Assembly (NCBI GenBank): GCA_031367325.1
Contig: JANLPQ010000037.1
Coordinates: forward strand, 1-64,000
Origin: JAAFIP01 sp031367325
Lineage (GTDB): Bacteria; Pseudomonadota; Gammaproteobacteria; Burkholderiales; Burkholderiaceae_C
Direction: 5' to 3'
DNA: 64,000 nucleotides
In this document: in pieces, positions 17,800-27,279 of the stretch
How positions within the stretch are numbered: the first letter of the stretch is position 1
Layout: every line of letters starts with the position of its first letter
Program-made: the position numbers and the translations under genes
Notes under the pieces: generated by a model
Seen by the model: only the letters and a program-made list of their open reading frames with translations
What the model was told of the DNA's origin: nothing
The model's database searches: none

Positions 17800-18534
17800 C
17801 TATGTCTTTTGAGTCGCCATCAGGTAGTTCACACTGGTATCCGTATTAAACCAGTAACGTTGCGTTAGTGGGTTGTAATGCAGGCCTTGGCTGCTGTGCA
17901 GCTCTAAACCAGCGCTGCGGATGTGTGTGGACAATTCGCTGGGGCGAATAAATTTAGCGTATTCGTGGGTGCCTTTGGGCAGCATGTTCAATACATATTC
18001 CGCGCCGACCACAGCGAACAACCAAGCTTTAGGGTTACGGTTAATCGTGCTAAAAAACACCCAGCCACCGGGCTTGACCAGCGTAGTGCAAGCTTGTACC
18101 ACCAGTGCGGGGTGAGGCACATGCTCTAGCATTTCCATACACGTGACTACGTCATACTGGCCAGGCTCCTCTTGCGCCAAACCCTCGGCGCTGATCTCAC
18201 GGTAGTTAATGCTGGGCGTTTGTGCTTCTAAAGCGTGCAGTTGGGCAACTTTAAGAGCTTTAGTGGCCAAATCGATCCCTGTCACCATAGCACCCTTGCG
18301 CGCCATCGAATCGGCCAAAATGCCCCCGCCGCAGCCAACATCCAGCACTTTTTTGCCTTCCAATTTGACCAAACTGTCAATCCAGTCTAACCGCAATGGG
18401 TTAATTTGGTGGAGGGGTTTGAACTCGCTATTTTTGTCCCACCAGCGGTGCGCCAAATCTGAAAATTTGGCCAACTCTGCAGGGTCAGCGTTGGTGTGGT
18501 GGGGATGCGGGGCGGAAGAAGTAGGACTGGTCAT
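17800..18534 (-). CDS. ubiG: Ubiquinone biosynthesis O-methyltransferase
   Basis: 244 residues. UbiG performs both O-methylations of ubiquinone synthesis using S-adenosylmethionine. The N-terminal motif KFSDLAHRWWDKNSEFKPLH, the SAM-binding VLDVGCGGGILADSMA and the motif EMLEHVPHPALVV are all present, and HEYAKFIRPSEL is typical of the C-terminal part. The start at 18534 is followed by a His/Pro-rich leader; a slightly later start is possible. It is a single gene convergent with hemL. Confidence 0.95.
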   Translation of the reverse strand: MTSPTSSAPHPHHTNADPAELAKFSDLAHRWWDKNSEFKPLHQINPLRLDWIDSLVKLEGKKVLDVGCGGGILADSMARKGAMVTGIDLATKALKVAQLHALEAQTPSINYREISAEGLAQEEPGQYDVVTCMEMLEHVPHPALVVQACTTLVKPGGWVFFSTINRNPKAWLFAVVGAEYVLNMLPKGTHEYAKFIRPSELSTHIRSAGLELHSSQGLHYNPLTQRYWFNTDTSVNYLMATQKT

Positions 18535-18681
18535 GTAGCCATTGTCTCAAAAACTTGCTTGAATTCCGACTTGAGCTGCAAAACCCTTAACTTGGGTTTC
18601 AATTGGGCGCATGGGACTTTGGCTTTCGTATTACCAAAACTTATAACAGGTCTAGAGTGCAGTTCGCGAAAGGCATAAAAA

Positions 18682-18703
18682 AACCGCCCGAAGGCGGTTT
18701 TTT
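18682..18703. terminator. Intrinsic terminator of the OmpA-family gene
   Basis: AACCGCC-CGAA-GGCGGTT (18682-18699) has an A-run on its left and continues into TTTT to 18703. In the minus-strand direction this is a rho-independent terminator 16 bp after the stop of the OmpA-family gene. Confidence 0.85.
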
Positions 18704-18718
18704 GCGGTAATCCAAAGA

Positions 18719-19387
18719 TTACTTGGTTGCGCGGGTACCGACTACTTCGATCTCAACGCGGCGGTTTTTAGCCTTACCTTCTTTGGTCTTGTTGTCAGCA
18801 ACAGGCTGCTTCTCGCCCTTGCCTTCAGTGTAGACACGGTTCTTTTCAACGCCTTTGCTGGTCAAGTAAGCCTTGACAGCTTCAGAGCGGCGAACCGACA
18901 ACTTCTGGTTGTAAGCGTCTGATGCGTCACTGTCGGTGTGACCCACAGCAATGATAACTTCCAAGTTGATGTCTTTGATTTTGCTTACCAAGTCGTCCAA
19001 CTTGGCTTTACCTTCTGGTTTGATCACCGATTTGTTGGTGTCAAAGAAAGCATCAGCAGCGTAGGTAACTTTAGTAGCGGCAACTGCTGGGGGTGGTGCA
19101 ACTGGTGCAGCGGCGGCTGGAGCCGGCGCTGGTGCAGCGGCTGCTGGAGCCGGTGCTGGTGCTGGGGCAGGTGCTGGAGCAACAATAGCGCCATCACAGC
19201 CTGGGGCAGCGGTAGCTGGTGTCCAGTTGGCATCACGCCAGCACAATGTGCCGTCGCCGCTTTTCCACTGCAAATCGCCGTGGGCGTTGCGCCAGTTGTC
19301 AGATGCGGTTGATGAACCAGCCGCGAAAGCAGTACCTGCCAGTGCGACGGATGCAAACAACATTGCTACTTTATTTAGTTTCTTCAT
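18719..19387 (-). CDS. OmpA-family outer-membrane protein
   Basis: 222 residues from the ATG at 19387. This start is chosen because GAGG lies 6 nt upstream of it, while the ATG two codons earlier is flush against that GAGG. The signal peptide is MKKLNKVAMLFASVALAGTA ending FA. Next come a short unique region with two cysteines (about residues 45 and 60), an Ala/Pro linker of about 45 residues, and a C-terminal OmpA peptidoglycan-binding domain with the hallmark VGHTDSDASDAYNQKLSVRR and NRRVEIEVVG. There is no room for an eight-stranded barrel, so it is probably a periplasmic tether rather than a porin. It is transcribed alone and divergently from gyrA. Confidence 0.9.
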   Translation of the reverse strand: MKKLNKVAMLFASVALAGTAFAAGSSTASDNWRNAHGDLQWKSGDGTLCWRDANWTPATAAPGCDGAIVAPAPAPAPAPAPAAAAPAPAPAAAAPVAPPPAVAATKVTYAADAFFDTNKSVIKPEGKAKLDDLVSKIKDINLEVIIAVGHTDSDASDAYNQKLSVRRSEAVKAYLTSKGVEKNRVYTEGKGEKQPVADNKTKEGKAKNRRVEIEVVGTRATK

Positions 19388-19718
19388 GTTCATCCTCAAA
19401 ATTGATACTACAGCGCTAGCTGTGCGAAGGCGAGTAGATTGCCAAAACAAATTAACTCGTGCTTTGATTGTGCCACAGCCTGCGCTCGCATCCAAATTTG
19501 CTGTTACATGCTCGTAACTCAAGGCTGCATTGTTGCTAATGTGCTACAAAACACTTGTTTCGCTATGGACTCTATAGATTTCGCAGAGCTGGGTTAAACA
19601 CGCAAAGTGCCTCAAAAAGACCGCTAAAATCATAGAGTTTCGTCCAGTACGGTGTCGTATTGCGCGATTATGAAAACTACCCAGTAGCACTTCCGATTTG
19701 CCTTCCAGACTGCCAGAC
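19388..19718. other. Divergent intergenic region, OmpA-family gene / gyrA
   Basis: 331 bp between divergent start codons. It should contain both promoters, but I could not place a -35/-10 pair with confidence. It contains no copy of the dispersed repeats, no RNA gene that I can recognise and no convincing open frame beyond alternative upstream starts of its two neighbours. Confidence 0.6.
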
Positions 19719-22412
19719 ATGACCCAATTTGCCAAAGAAACCCTGCCAATCAGTCTAGAAGAAGAAATGCGCCGCAGTTACCTAGATTACGCCATGAGCG
19801 TGATCGTGGGCCGCGCCCTACCCGATGCGCGAGACGGCTTGAAGCCTGTGCACCGACGTGTGTTGTTTGCCATGCACGAGCTGAACAACGATTACAACCG
19901 CCCTTACAAAAAGTCGGCGCGTATTGTGGGTGACGTAATTGGTAAGTACCACCCGCATGGCGACACTGCGGTGTACGACACCATCGTGCGTATGGCCCAA
20001 GACTTTAGCTTGCGCCACATGCTGGTGGACGGCCAAGGCAACTTTGGCTCGGTAGACGGCGATAACCCGGCCGCAATGCGGTACACGGAGATCCGCTTGT
20101 CCAAAATTGCCCACGAGGTGCTGGCCGATCTAGATAAAGACACCGTAGATTTTGGACCTAACTACGACGGTAGCGAAAAAGAGCCGCTGGTCATGCCCAC
20201 GCGCTTTCCCAACCTGTTGGTCAACGGCTCCACCGGCATTGCGGTGGGCATGGCCACTAACATACCGCCGCATAACTTGAATGAGACGGTAGATGCTTGT
20301 TTGCACCTGCTAAAAAACCCAGATGCTACGGTAGATGACCTGATTGAGATCATTCCTGCCCCCGACTTTCCTACCGCCGGGATTATTTACGGTTTAAGCG
20401 GCGTGCGCGACGGTTACCGCACTGGCCGAGGCCGCGTGGTCATGCGCGCCAAAGTGCACTTTGAAGATATTGACAAAGGCAACCGCCAGTCCATCATCGT
20501 AGACGAACTGCCCTACCAAGTGAACAAAAAGACCTTGCAAGAACGCATGGCCGAGCTGGTGCACGAGAAGAAAATTGAAGGTATCTCACACATTCAGGAT
20601 GAATCTGACAAATCGGGCATGCGTTTGGTAATTGAGCTTAAACGCGGCGAAGTACCCGAGGTGGTACTGAACAATCTGTACAAACAGACGCAGCTGCAAG
20701 ACACCTTCGGCATCAACATGGTGGCGCTGATTGATGGGCAGCCCAAGCTGTGCAACTTGAAAGATCTGGTCAAGGTGTTCCTGGAGCATCGCCGCGAGGT
20801 GGTGACACGCCGCACGGTGTTTGAGCTGCGCAAAGCGCGTGACCGTGGGCATTTGCTGGAAGGCCTGGCTGTAGCACTGGCCAATATCGACGAGTTCATC
20901 CGCATTATCCGTAACGCACCAACGCCGCCTGTGGCCAAGGCCGAGTTGATGACCAAGACTTGGGAGTCCAAAACAGTTAAAGAAATGCTAACCCGCACGC
21001 GCGCTGACGGCAGTGAAGTCAACGCTGATGACTACCGCCCCAACGGCATGGAACGCGAATTTGGTTTGCAAAAAGACGGCTTGTACCGTTTGAGCGAAGC
21101 GCAGACCACCGAAATCTTGAACATGCGTCTGCAGCGCTTGACAGGCCTAGAGCAAGACAAAATCGTTGCCGAATACAAAGAAGTCATGTCGGTCATCGAA
21201 GACCTGCTGGACATTTTGGCCAAGCCTGAGCGCGTATCGGTCATCATCAGCGACGAGCTGATTGCTATCAAAACCGAGTTTGGGCAAACCAAGCTGGGCG
21301 CACGTCGCAGCGTGATTGAACACAACGCGCAAGACATGTCGACCGAGGACTTGATCACACCCACCGACATGGTGGTCACGTTGTCGCATAGTGGCTATAT
21401 AAAAAGCCAGCCACTAGGTGAATACCGTGCGCAAAAACGCGGCGGACGCGGCAAGCAAGCCACCCAGACCAAAGAAGACGATTGGATTGACCAGCTCTTT
21501 ATTGCCAACACGCACGACTATTTGCTGTGCTTTAGCAACCGCGGCCGTATGTACTGGCTCAAGGTGTGGGAAGTACCCGCAGGTACACGCGGCTCCCGAG
21601 GCCGGCCTATTGTCAATATGTTCCCGCTGCAGGAAGGTGAAAAAATCAACGTGGTGCTGGCGCTGACGGGCGACAACCGCAGCTTCCCTGCCGACCATTA
21701 CGTCTTCATGGCCACCCGTATGGGCACAGTGAAGAAGACACCACTAGAAGACTTTAACAATCCACGCAAAGGCGGCATCATCGCCGTGGACTTGGACGAT
21801 GGCGATATCCTGATTGGCGCGGCCATTACCGACGGCAAACACGATGTGATGCTGTTTAGCGACGGGGGTAAAGCCGTGCGCTTTGACGAAGACGACGTAC
21901 GCGCCGTGGGCCGCACTGCACGTGGTGTGCGGGGTATGACGCTGGACGAAGGCCAAAGCGTGATCGCCATGCTGGTAGCCGAAGACGAGCTGCAAAGCGT
22001 ACTGACCGCGACCGAGAACGGCTATGGCAAACGCACCCCGATTGGTGAATACACGCGCCACGGACGTGGCACCAAGGGCATGATTGCGATTCAGCAGTCC
22101 GAGCGCAACGGCAAAATTGTTGCCGCCACACTGGTGCACCCTGACGATGAGATCATGATGATCACTGACAAAGGGGTGCTGGTACGCACCCGGGTCGCCG
22201 AAATGCGCGAACTGGGCCGCGCCACACAAGGTGTGACTTTGATTGCACTGGACGCGGGCACCAAGCTCAGCGGTTTGCAGCGCATCGTCGAAAACGACGC
22301 TGCCGTGGACGCCGCAGAGACGGACGAAAATGGCACAGATTCGGGCGATGCAAACAGTAACAACGGGCCTGCTAATGGGGGTGACACTGATAACGGCAAT
22401 CCGGCCGCTTAA
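19719..22412 (+). CDS. gyrA: DNA gyrase subunit A
   Basis: 897 residues from the ATG at 19719; an upstream in-frame start is unlikely given the family N-terminus. It is the breakage-reunion subunit of the type II topoisomerase that introduces negative supercoils. The catalytic tyrosine is Tyr122 in AAMRYTEIRLSK. The quinolone-determining region reads HPHGDTAVYDTIVRMAQ with Thr83 and Asp87; Thr83 is common in this lineage and is not evidence of resistance. The C-terminal beta-pinwheel has GyrA-box-like QKRGGRGKQ (about residue 575). It ends in an acidic Asn/Asp/Gly-rich tail. It is followed by the DUF2059 gene after 77 bp. Confidence 0.97.
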   Translation: MTQFAKETLPISLEEEMRRSYLDYAMSVIVGRALPDARDGLKPVHRRVLFAMHELNNDYNRPYKKSARIVGDVIGKYHPHGDTAVYDTIVRMAQDFSLRHMLVDGQGNFGSVDGDNPAAMRYTEIRLSKIAHEVLADLDKDTVDFGPNYDGSEKEPLVMPTRFPNLLVNGSTGIAVGMATNIPPHNLNETVDACLHLLKNPDATVDDLIEIIPAPDFPTAGIIYGLSGVRDGYRTGRGRVVMRAKVHFEDIDKGNRQSIIVDELPYQVNKKTLQERMAELVHEKKIEGISHIQDESDKSGMRLVIELKRGEVPEVVLNNLYKQTQLQDTFGINMVALIDGQPKLCNLKDLVKVFLEHRREVVTRRTVFELRKARDRGHLLEGLAVALANIDEFIRIIRNAPTPPVAKAELMTKTWESKTVKEMLTRTRADGSEVNADDYRPNGMEREFGLQKDGLYRLSEAQTTEILNMRLQRLTGLEQDKIVAEYKEVMSVIEDLLDILAKPERVSVIISDELIAIKTEFGQTKLGARRSVIEHNAQDMSTEDLITPTDMVVTLSHSGYIKSQPLGEYRAQKRGGRGKQATQTKEDDWIDQLFIANTHDYLLCFSNRGRMYWLKVWEVPAGTRGSRGRPIVNMFPLQEGEKINVVLALTGDNRSFPADHYVFMATRMGTVKKTPLEDFNNPRKGGIIAVDLDDGDILIGAAITDGKHDVMLFSDGGKAVRFDEDDVRAVGRTARGVRGMTLDEGQSVIAMLVAEDELQSVLTATENGYGKRTPIGEYTRHGRGTKGMIAIQQSERNGKIVAATLVHPDDEIMMITDKGVLVRTRVAEMRELGRATQGVTLIALDAGTKLSGLQRIVENDAAVDAAETDENGTDSGDANSNNGPANGGDTDNGNPAA

Positions 22413-22489
22413 ATTACGACTGTTGGTTTCGCGCACTGCATGCACCAAGCATTCAGTGCACTCCCCAAACAAGTACCCAAGGAATTTCT

Positions 22490-23125
22490 ATGACATTACA
22501 TTCAACCTATCAATTCACTATTAAATTCATAGCTGCTCTAGCAGTATTTATGTGCGTTACAGGCACTACTTACGCACAAACCACTGATGCCAAGCGCGCA
22601 TTGTCTGTGCGAGTGATCGCTGCACAAGAAGGCGCAGAATTAAATCGTTTGTACGATCAATTGGCAGCATCCGCCACCCAGCAAGTGGTGTCCAACTGGA
22701 ACCCGCGCTTAGACGCTATGCCTGAGGACAAGCGCCAAGCTGCCGCCAACGCATTAGACGCAGAGTTGAAAAAGTTCAACGATGACGCACTCAAGCTAGT
22801 GGCCGCGCAATCTCCCAAGGCACGTGAGAGTGCGCTAATTCCAGCCTACATGGAACGGTTTTCTGAGGACGAACTCAAGCAACTGGTTGCGTTGATGGAG
22901 GCCCCTGTCTTTAAAAAATACCAGACTATCGCGCCTGAATTAGGCAGCGTATTTGTCAAAGCCATTGTTGACGGCACGCGCGGTGCCGTAGAAGCGCGCA
23001 GCAAAGTGTTTGACACAGCAGCCGCCAAAATAGTAGGTACTACCAGCGCACCTGCTGCCAGCCCCGCAGCACCCGCCACTAGCCCCGCAGCGCCCGCTAA
23101 ACCTGCTCCAGCCAAGAAACCCTGA
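22490..23125 (+). CDS. DUF2059 family exported protein
   Basis: 211 residues. The signal peptide spans residues 1-29 and ends in TTYAQ. The mature helical region contains the pattern ALIPAYMERFSEDELKQLVA and FKKYQTIAPELG, which is typical of DUF2059, a periplasmic family of unknown function. The C-terminus is an Ala/Pro/Lys-rich tail. The hydrophobic core of the signal peptide (about residues 11-21, IKFIAALAVFM) is encoded by a copy of the dispersed repeat. The TGA stop shares its A with the pheA start ATG, so translation is coupled to pheA, although no functional tie is known. Placement between gyrA and pheA appears in related bacteria, often with serC. Confidence 0.75.
   Translation: MTLHSTYQFTIKFIAALAVFMCVTGTTYAQTTDAKRALSVRVIAAQEGAELNRLYDQLAASATQQVVSNWNPRLDAMPEDKRQAAANALDAELKKFNDDALKLVAAQSPKARESALIPAYMERFSEDELKQLVALMEAPVFKKYQTIAPELGSVFVKAIVDGTRGAVEARSKVFDTAAAKIVGTTSAPAASPAAPATSPAAPAKPAPAKKP
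22518..22563 (-). repeat. Dispersed repeat inside the DUF2059 signal-peptide region, copy 6
   Basis: Plus-strand text CTATTAAATTCATAGCTGCT then CTAGCAGTATTTATG aligns with the reverse-orientation consensus. The consensus TTGAGC is changed to TCTAGC here. That change removes the in-frame TGA which the consensus would create in this reading frame. Confidence 0.7.
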
Positions 23126-24219
23126 TGAGCCACGCCCCTGCCCGCACTTTGGCACAACTGCGCGTTGAGATTGACGCTGTAGACAAGCAACTACTAGATC
23201 TGCTCAACCAACGCGCCAGCATTGCCAACGCGGTAGGGGAAATTAAGCGCGGTGACGGCTCCTCTGTGTACCGCCCTGAGCGCGAGGCACAGGTTATCTT
23301 GGGCCTGCAAGACCAAAACTTAGGGCCTTTAAAACCCGAGAATATCAGCCATATTTGGCGCGAGGTCATGTCAGCCTGTCGCAGTCTGGAGGCTGCACAG
23401 CGTGTAGCAGTGCTAGGGCCAGCAGGTACTTTTTGTGAGCAGGCAGCGATTGAATTTTTCGGCAGCAGTGTCGAGTTGATTTACTGCGCCAATTTTGACG
23501 AAGTATTTCACGCCACTGCAGCCGGTACTGCGCAGTACGGTGTTGTGGGAGTTGAAAACTCTACCGAAGGCGTCGTTACTAGGTCGCTGGATTTATTTTT
23601 ACACACCCCCACGCACGTTGTGGGCGAAGTTAGTTTGATGGTGCGACACAATGTATTGCGCACTACAGATTCGCTGGAGGGTATTGAAGTGGTACTAGCC
23701 CACCAATTGGCGCTAGCCCAATGCCAAGAGTGGCTTAACAAACATTTGCCTAACGCCGAACGTCGTGCAGTATCTAGCAATGCCGAGGGCGCCCGCTTGG
23801 CTGCTACCAACCCTGCGTGGGCGGGCTTGGCCAGCGAGCGTGCAGCGGCGCAATTTGGCTTGCACATTGCCGCCCATGCCATCCAAGACGACGCCTTTAA
23901 CCGTACACGTTTTAGCGTCATTTGTCTGCCCGATACCCTGCCCGCGCCCCAGTCAAGCGGCAAAGATTGCACCAGCTTGATCGTGTCGGTACCCAACAAA
24001 CCTGGCGCAGTGCACGACCTGCTGGTACCGCTCAAGACCCACGGCGTGTCGATGACGCGCTTTGAATCACGCCCTGCGCGTACAGGCCAGTGGGAATATT
24101 ATTTTTATATCGATTTAGCTGGGCATATCACGCAACCGAACGTAGCTGCAGCCGTGGCTGACTTGCGCCAACTGTGCGCTTTCTACAAAGTGCTGGGCAG
24201 CTATCCCGCCAGCACCTGA
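23125..24219 (+). CDS. pheA: Bifunctional chorismate mutase / prephenate dehydratase
   Basis: 364 residues. It converts chorismate to prephenate and then phenylpyruvate for phenylalanine synthesis. An AroQ-type chorismate mutase domain (about residues 1-90) has RVEIDAVDKQLLDLLNQRA and VYRPEREAQV. The prephenate dehydratase domain (about 92-275) has VLGPAGTFCEQAA and VGVENSTEGVVTRSLD with the catalytic Thr. The ACT regulatory domain (about 285-360) has SLIVSVPNKPGAVHDLL and FESRPAR and should bind phenylalanine for feedback inhibition. Its ATG overlaps the preceding stop by one base. tyrA follows 31 bp later, in one aromatic amino-acid operon. Confidence 0.96.
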   Translation: MSHAPARTLAQLRVEIDAVDKQLLDLLNQRASIANAVGEIKRGDGSSVYRPEREAQVILGLQDQNLGPLKPENISHIWREVMSACRSLEAAQRVAVLGPAGTFCEQAAIEFFGSSVELIYCANFDEVFHATAAGTAQYGVVGVENSTEGVVTRSLDLFLHTPTHVVGEVSLMVRHNVLRTTDSLEGIEVVLAHQLALAQCQEWLNKHLPNAERRAVSSNAEGARLAATNPAWAGLASERAAAQFGLHIAAHAIQDDAFNRTRFSVICLPDTLPAPQSSGKDCTSLIVSVPNKPGAVHDLLVPLKTHGVSMTRFESRPARTGQWEYYFYIDLAGHITQPNVAAAVADLRQLCAFYKVLGSYPAST

Positions 24220-24250
24220 TTGACTACAACCCATAAAAAGAAAGACGAAG

Positions 24251-25120
24251 ATGTTTGAACAACTAGGGTTGATTGGCTGCGGTTTGATGGGAGGTTCGTT
24301 TGCGCTAGCCTTAAAAAAAGCCGGTTTGGTCAAACGCGTAGTGGGCTACAGCAAATCCCCCACCACCACCGAGCGTGCGCGCCAAATGGGCGTGATCGAT
24401 GTAGAGGCTCCTTCTGCCTTGATGGCCGTGTCAGGCGCTGATATTGTGCTGCTGGCTGTACCGGTGTCTGCCACCGAGGCGAGCTTTAAGGCGATCAAGC
24501 ACCTGATCACGCCCAGTATGCTGATCATGGATGTGGGCTCGACCAAGCGCGATGTAGTTGATGCCTCGCGCCGCGTGCTGAAAGAACAAGCAGGCGTATT
24601 CGTGGCTACCCATCCGATTACGGGCAAAGAGGTTTCTGGTGTAGAACATGCCGATGCCGACCTGTACTACGGCAAGCAGGTCATCATCACACCCACAGAA
24701 CGCACCCAAGTAGTGCAACTGCAGAAAGCCACTGATGTGTGGACCGCGCTAGGCTGCCAAGTGCTGAAAATGTCGCCCGAGTCGCACGATGCTGCTTATG
24801 CCGCTGTCAGCCATTTGCCACATTTGATCGCTTTTGCTTTGATGAACGCTATTAGCGAGCAGCCCAATGGGCGCGATTATTTGTCGCTTGCAGGCCCAGG
24901 CTTTAGAGATTTCACGCGTATTGCGGCCAGCGACGCGCATATGTGGCGTGATGTTTTCATGGCTAACCGCCAAGAGCTGCTGGCACAATCTAAGCTGTTT
25001 CAAAAAGCCATGATGCAGCTAGAGCAAATGATCTCGCGCGACGAAACCGACGCACTGGAGGCTGAAATTGACAAAGCCAGCCTAACGCGCGCCCAATGGC
25101 GTATGACTACGCGCAAGTAA
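24251..25120 (+). CDS. tyrA: Prephenate dehydrogenase
   Basis: 289 residues. It oxidatively decarboxylates prephenate to 4-hydroxyphenylpyruvate for tyrosine synthesis. The dinucleotide-binding loop is in LGLIGCGLMGGSFALALKKA at the N-terminus. The catalytic region has FVATHPITGKEVSGVEHADA, and HDAAYAAVSHLPHLIAFAL follows. There is no chorismate mutase domain, no fused aroA and no ACT domain, so this is the short monofunctional form. It sits between pheA and aroA-cmk, all on the plus strand. Confidence 0.95.
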   Translation: MFEQLGLIGCGLMGGSFALALKKAGLVKRVVGYSKSPTTTERARQMGVIDVEAPSALMAVSGADIVLLAVPVSATEASFKAIKHLITPSMLIMDVGSTKRDVVDASRRVLKEQAGVFVATHPITGKEVSGVEHADADLYYGKQVIITPTERTQVVQLQKATDVWTALGCQVLKMSPESHDAAYAAVSHLPHLIAFALMNAISEQPNGRDYLSLAGPGFRDFTRIAASDAHMWRDVFMANRQELLAQSKLFQKAMMQLEQMISRDETDALEAEIDKASLTRAQWRMTTRK

Positions 25121-25252
25121 ATTACGGTATCGGTGCATGGCGGTTTGCGCAAGGCGTGGGACATGTGTACCCTATAGGCCGCCCATAGACATTTTTATCA
25201 ACGCATTGTTTTAACTAATCTTTAAACACTCCTTAGTGAGTGCGACCTGCTG

Positions 25253-27232
25253 ATGTACAGCCAAGCCTACCTCGACCTTCCCGCGCTTGCCTACGCCCAA
25301 GGCACTGTCAAGCTGCCGGGCTCCAAAAGCATTTCTAACCGTGTGCTGCTGCTGGCAGCACTCAGCACGGGCCGCACGCTAGTGCACGACGTGCTGGACT
25401 CTGACGACACCCGCGTGATGCTGGATGCTTTGCGCCAGCTGGGTTGCAGCATAGAAAAAGCAGGCGACACGGTGGCCATTACAGGCTTAGGCGGCCGCAT
25501 GCCCCACAGCCCCGCCCATCTATTTTTGGGTAATGCCGGCACTGCCATGCGCCCCCTGACCGCTGCCTTGGCCGTGTTGGGCGGAGACTTTACGTTGTCG
25601 GGCGTGGCGCGCATGCACGAGCGGCCCATTGGCGATTTGGTCGACGCCCTGCGCCAACTCGGTTGCACTGTGGCCTACACCGGGCAAGATGGTTACCCGC
25701 CACTGCACATTGGCCAGCCTGCTTTGCAGATAGACGCACCTATCAAAGTGCGTGGCGATGTGTCTAGCCAGTTTCTGACTGCGCTGTTGATGGCGCTGCC
25801 ATTGGTTGCAGTCAAAGACATCGTCATTGAAGTTGTGGGCGAGCTGATTTCTAAGCCCTACATCGACATTACCCTGAACTTGCTGCAACGCTTTGGCATT
25901 CAGGTACAGCGTGACGGTTGGCAGCGCTTTACCATCCCCACAGGGGCACGCTACCAATCGCCTGGTGATATTTATGTCGAAGCTGATGCATCATCTGCTA
26001 GCTATTTTATAGCTCTTGGAGCAATCGCTACGGGAGAAAAAGGCAATATTCGCATTGAAGGGCTGGGAAAAAACTCTATCCAAGGCGATATACGCTTCAT
26101 CGAAGCTGCCACCATGATGGGCGCGCACATCGAAAGCGGCCCTAACCATTTAGACATTCGCCGGGGGGCTTGGCCGCTCAAGGCGATTGACTTGGATTGC
26201 AACCACATCCCCGACGCTGCCATGACCTTGGCGGTGATGGCCCTGTACGCCCAAGGCACCACCACACTGCGCAATATCGCCAGCTGGCGCGTCAAAGAAA
26301 CCGACCGCATTGCCGCCATGGCCTGCGAGCTGCGCAAGCTGGGGGCTACCGTGGTTGAAGGTGCTGACTTTATTCAAGTTACGCCGCCGGCCACTCCTGC
26401 CCATTGGCACGCTGCAAGTATAGAAACCTACGACGACCACCGCGTGGCGATGTGCTTTTCGCTAGCCGCCTTCAACCCTGCGCGCACCATGCTGCGCATT
26501 GAAGACCCAAAATGTGTCGCCAAAACCTTCCCGGATTACTTTGAAGCCTTGTTCAGCGTAGCCACAGCCCACACTGTACCCGTGATTTGCATCGACGGCC
26601 CGACGGCATCTGGCAAAGGCACGCTGGCCAGCCTAGTGGCCCAGCGTTTGGGCTACCACTACCTTGATTCAGGTGCCCTATACCGGTTGACAGCTTTGGC
26701 CGCCCAGCGCGCAGGCGTGGCCTGGGACGACGAAACAGCGCTGGCCACGCTGGCCGCCCACCTACCCGTGGTGTTTGAAGGCCACACTGTGCTGCTGAAC
26801 GAGGACGACGTGTCCGAGGCCATTCGCAGCGAAGCCATGGGCACGGGTGCGTCAAAAGTATCAGTTTTCCCGGCGGTGCGACAGGCGCTTAAGCACTTAC
26901 AACTGAGTTTTGCGCAATTGCCAGGCCTGGTGGCGGATGGGCGCGACATGGGCACGGTGATATTTCCCGGCGCACCGCTCAAAATCTTCCTGACCGCCAG
27001 CGCTACCCAAAGGGCGCAGCGGCGCTATAAGCAGTTGATTTCAAAGGGGATTTCTGCTAAACTCGGCAGTCTTCGCGCTGATTTAGAAGCCCGTGATGCC
27101 CGTGACTCTGGTCGCAGCACCGCGCCTCTACAACCAGCGCAAGATGCTGTGCAACTGGACAATTCTGATCTGTCGATAGAGCAATCTGTCGATGCTGTTT
27201 TAGACCTGTGGCGCAGCAAAGTAGGTGTGTAG
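25253..27232 (+). CDS. aroA: Fused EPSP synthase / cytidylate kinase (AroA-Cmk)
   Basis: 659 residues. The N-terminal part (about 1-435) is 3-phosphoshikimate 1-carboxyvinyltransferase, with KLPGSKSISNRVLLLAALS, LFLGNAGTAMRPLTAAL, MHERPIGDLVDALRQLG and a C-terminal YDDHRVAMCFSLAA. The rest (about 440-659) is cytidylate kinase, with the P-loop CIDGPTASGKGTLASLVAQ, YLDSGALYRLTA and VADGRDMGTVIFPGAPLKIF. The protein therefore joins a shikimate-pathway enzyme with CMP/dCMP phosphorylation. Separate aroA and cmk genes lie side by side in many betaproteobacteria, and the fused version is known from Comamonadaceae. Translation runs through without a frameshift, and rpsA follows as expected downstream of cmk. 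Confidence 0.95.
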   Translation: MYSQAYLDLPALAYAQGTVKLPGSKSISNRVLLLAALSTGRTLVHDVLDSDDTRVMLDALRQLGCSIEKAGDTVAITGLGGRMPHSPAHLFLGNAGTAMRPLTAALAVLGGDFTLSGVARMHERPIGDLVDALRQLGCTVAYTGQDGYPPLHIGQPALQIDAPIKVRGDVSSQFLTALLMALPLVAVKDIVIEVVGELISKPYIDITLNLLQRFGIQVQRDGWQRFTIPTGARYQSPGDIYVEADASSASYFIALGAIATGEKGNIRIEGLGKNSIQGDIRFIEAATMMGAHIESGPNHLDIRRGAWPLKAIDLDCNHIPDAAMTLAVMALYAQGTTTLRNIASWRVKETDRIAAMACELRKLGATVVEGADFIQVTPPATPAHWHAASIETYDDHRVAMCFSLAAFNPARTMLRIEDPKCVAKTFPDYFEALFSVATAHTVPVICIDGPTASGKGTLASLVAQRLGYHYLDSGALYRLTALAAQRAGVAWDDETALATLAAHLPVVFEGHTVLLNEDDVSEAIRSEAMGTGASKVSVFPAVRQALKHLQLSFAQLPGLVADGRDMGTVIFPGAPLKIFLTASATQRAQRRYKQLISKGISAKLGSLRADLEARDARDSGRSTAPLQPAQDAVQLDNSDLSIEQSVDAVLDLWRSKVGV

Positions 27233-27279
27233 ATAGCTGGCGTTCATAGCGCCAACCCTCTGCACACTTGCACATAGGC

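Noticed and set aside
19948..19980. GyrA Thr83 as a possible quinolone-resistance change
   Set aside because: Thr at this position is the normal residue in several proteobacteria including Pseudomonas and Burkholderia, so no resistance claim is justified.
19818..22472. Several long open frames antisense to gyrA
   Set aside because: They are shadows of the GC-rich gyrA frame. gyrA has complete family motifs, and the antisense proteins look like no family.
25990..26030. Repeat-like stretch inside aroA (CTAGCTATTTTATAGCTC then TTGGAGCAATCGCTAC)
   Set aside because: It aligns with the dispersed repeat at about 24 of 39 positions without gaps, but the encoded ASSASYFIALGAI block is a conserved EPSP-synthase motif, so chance or constraint explains it better than insertion.
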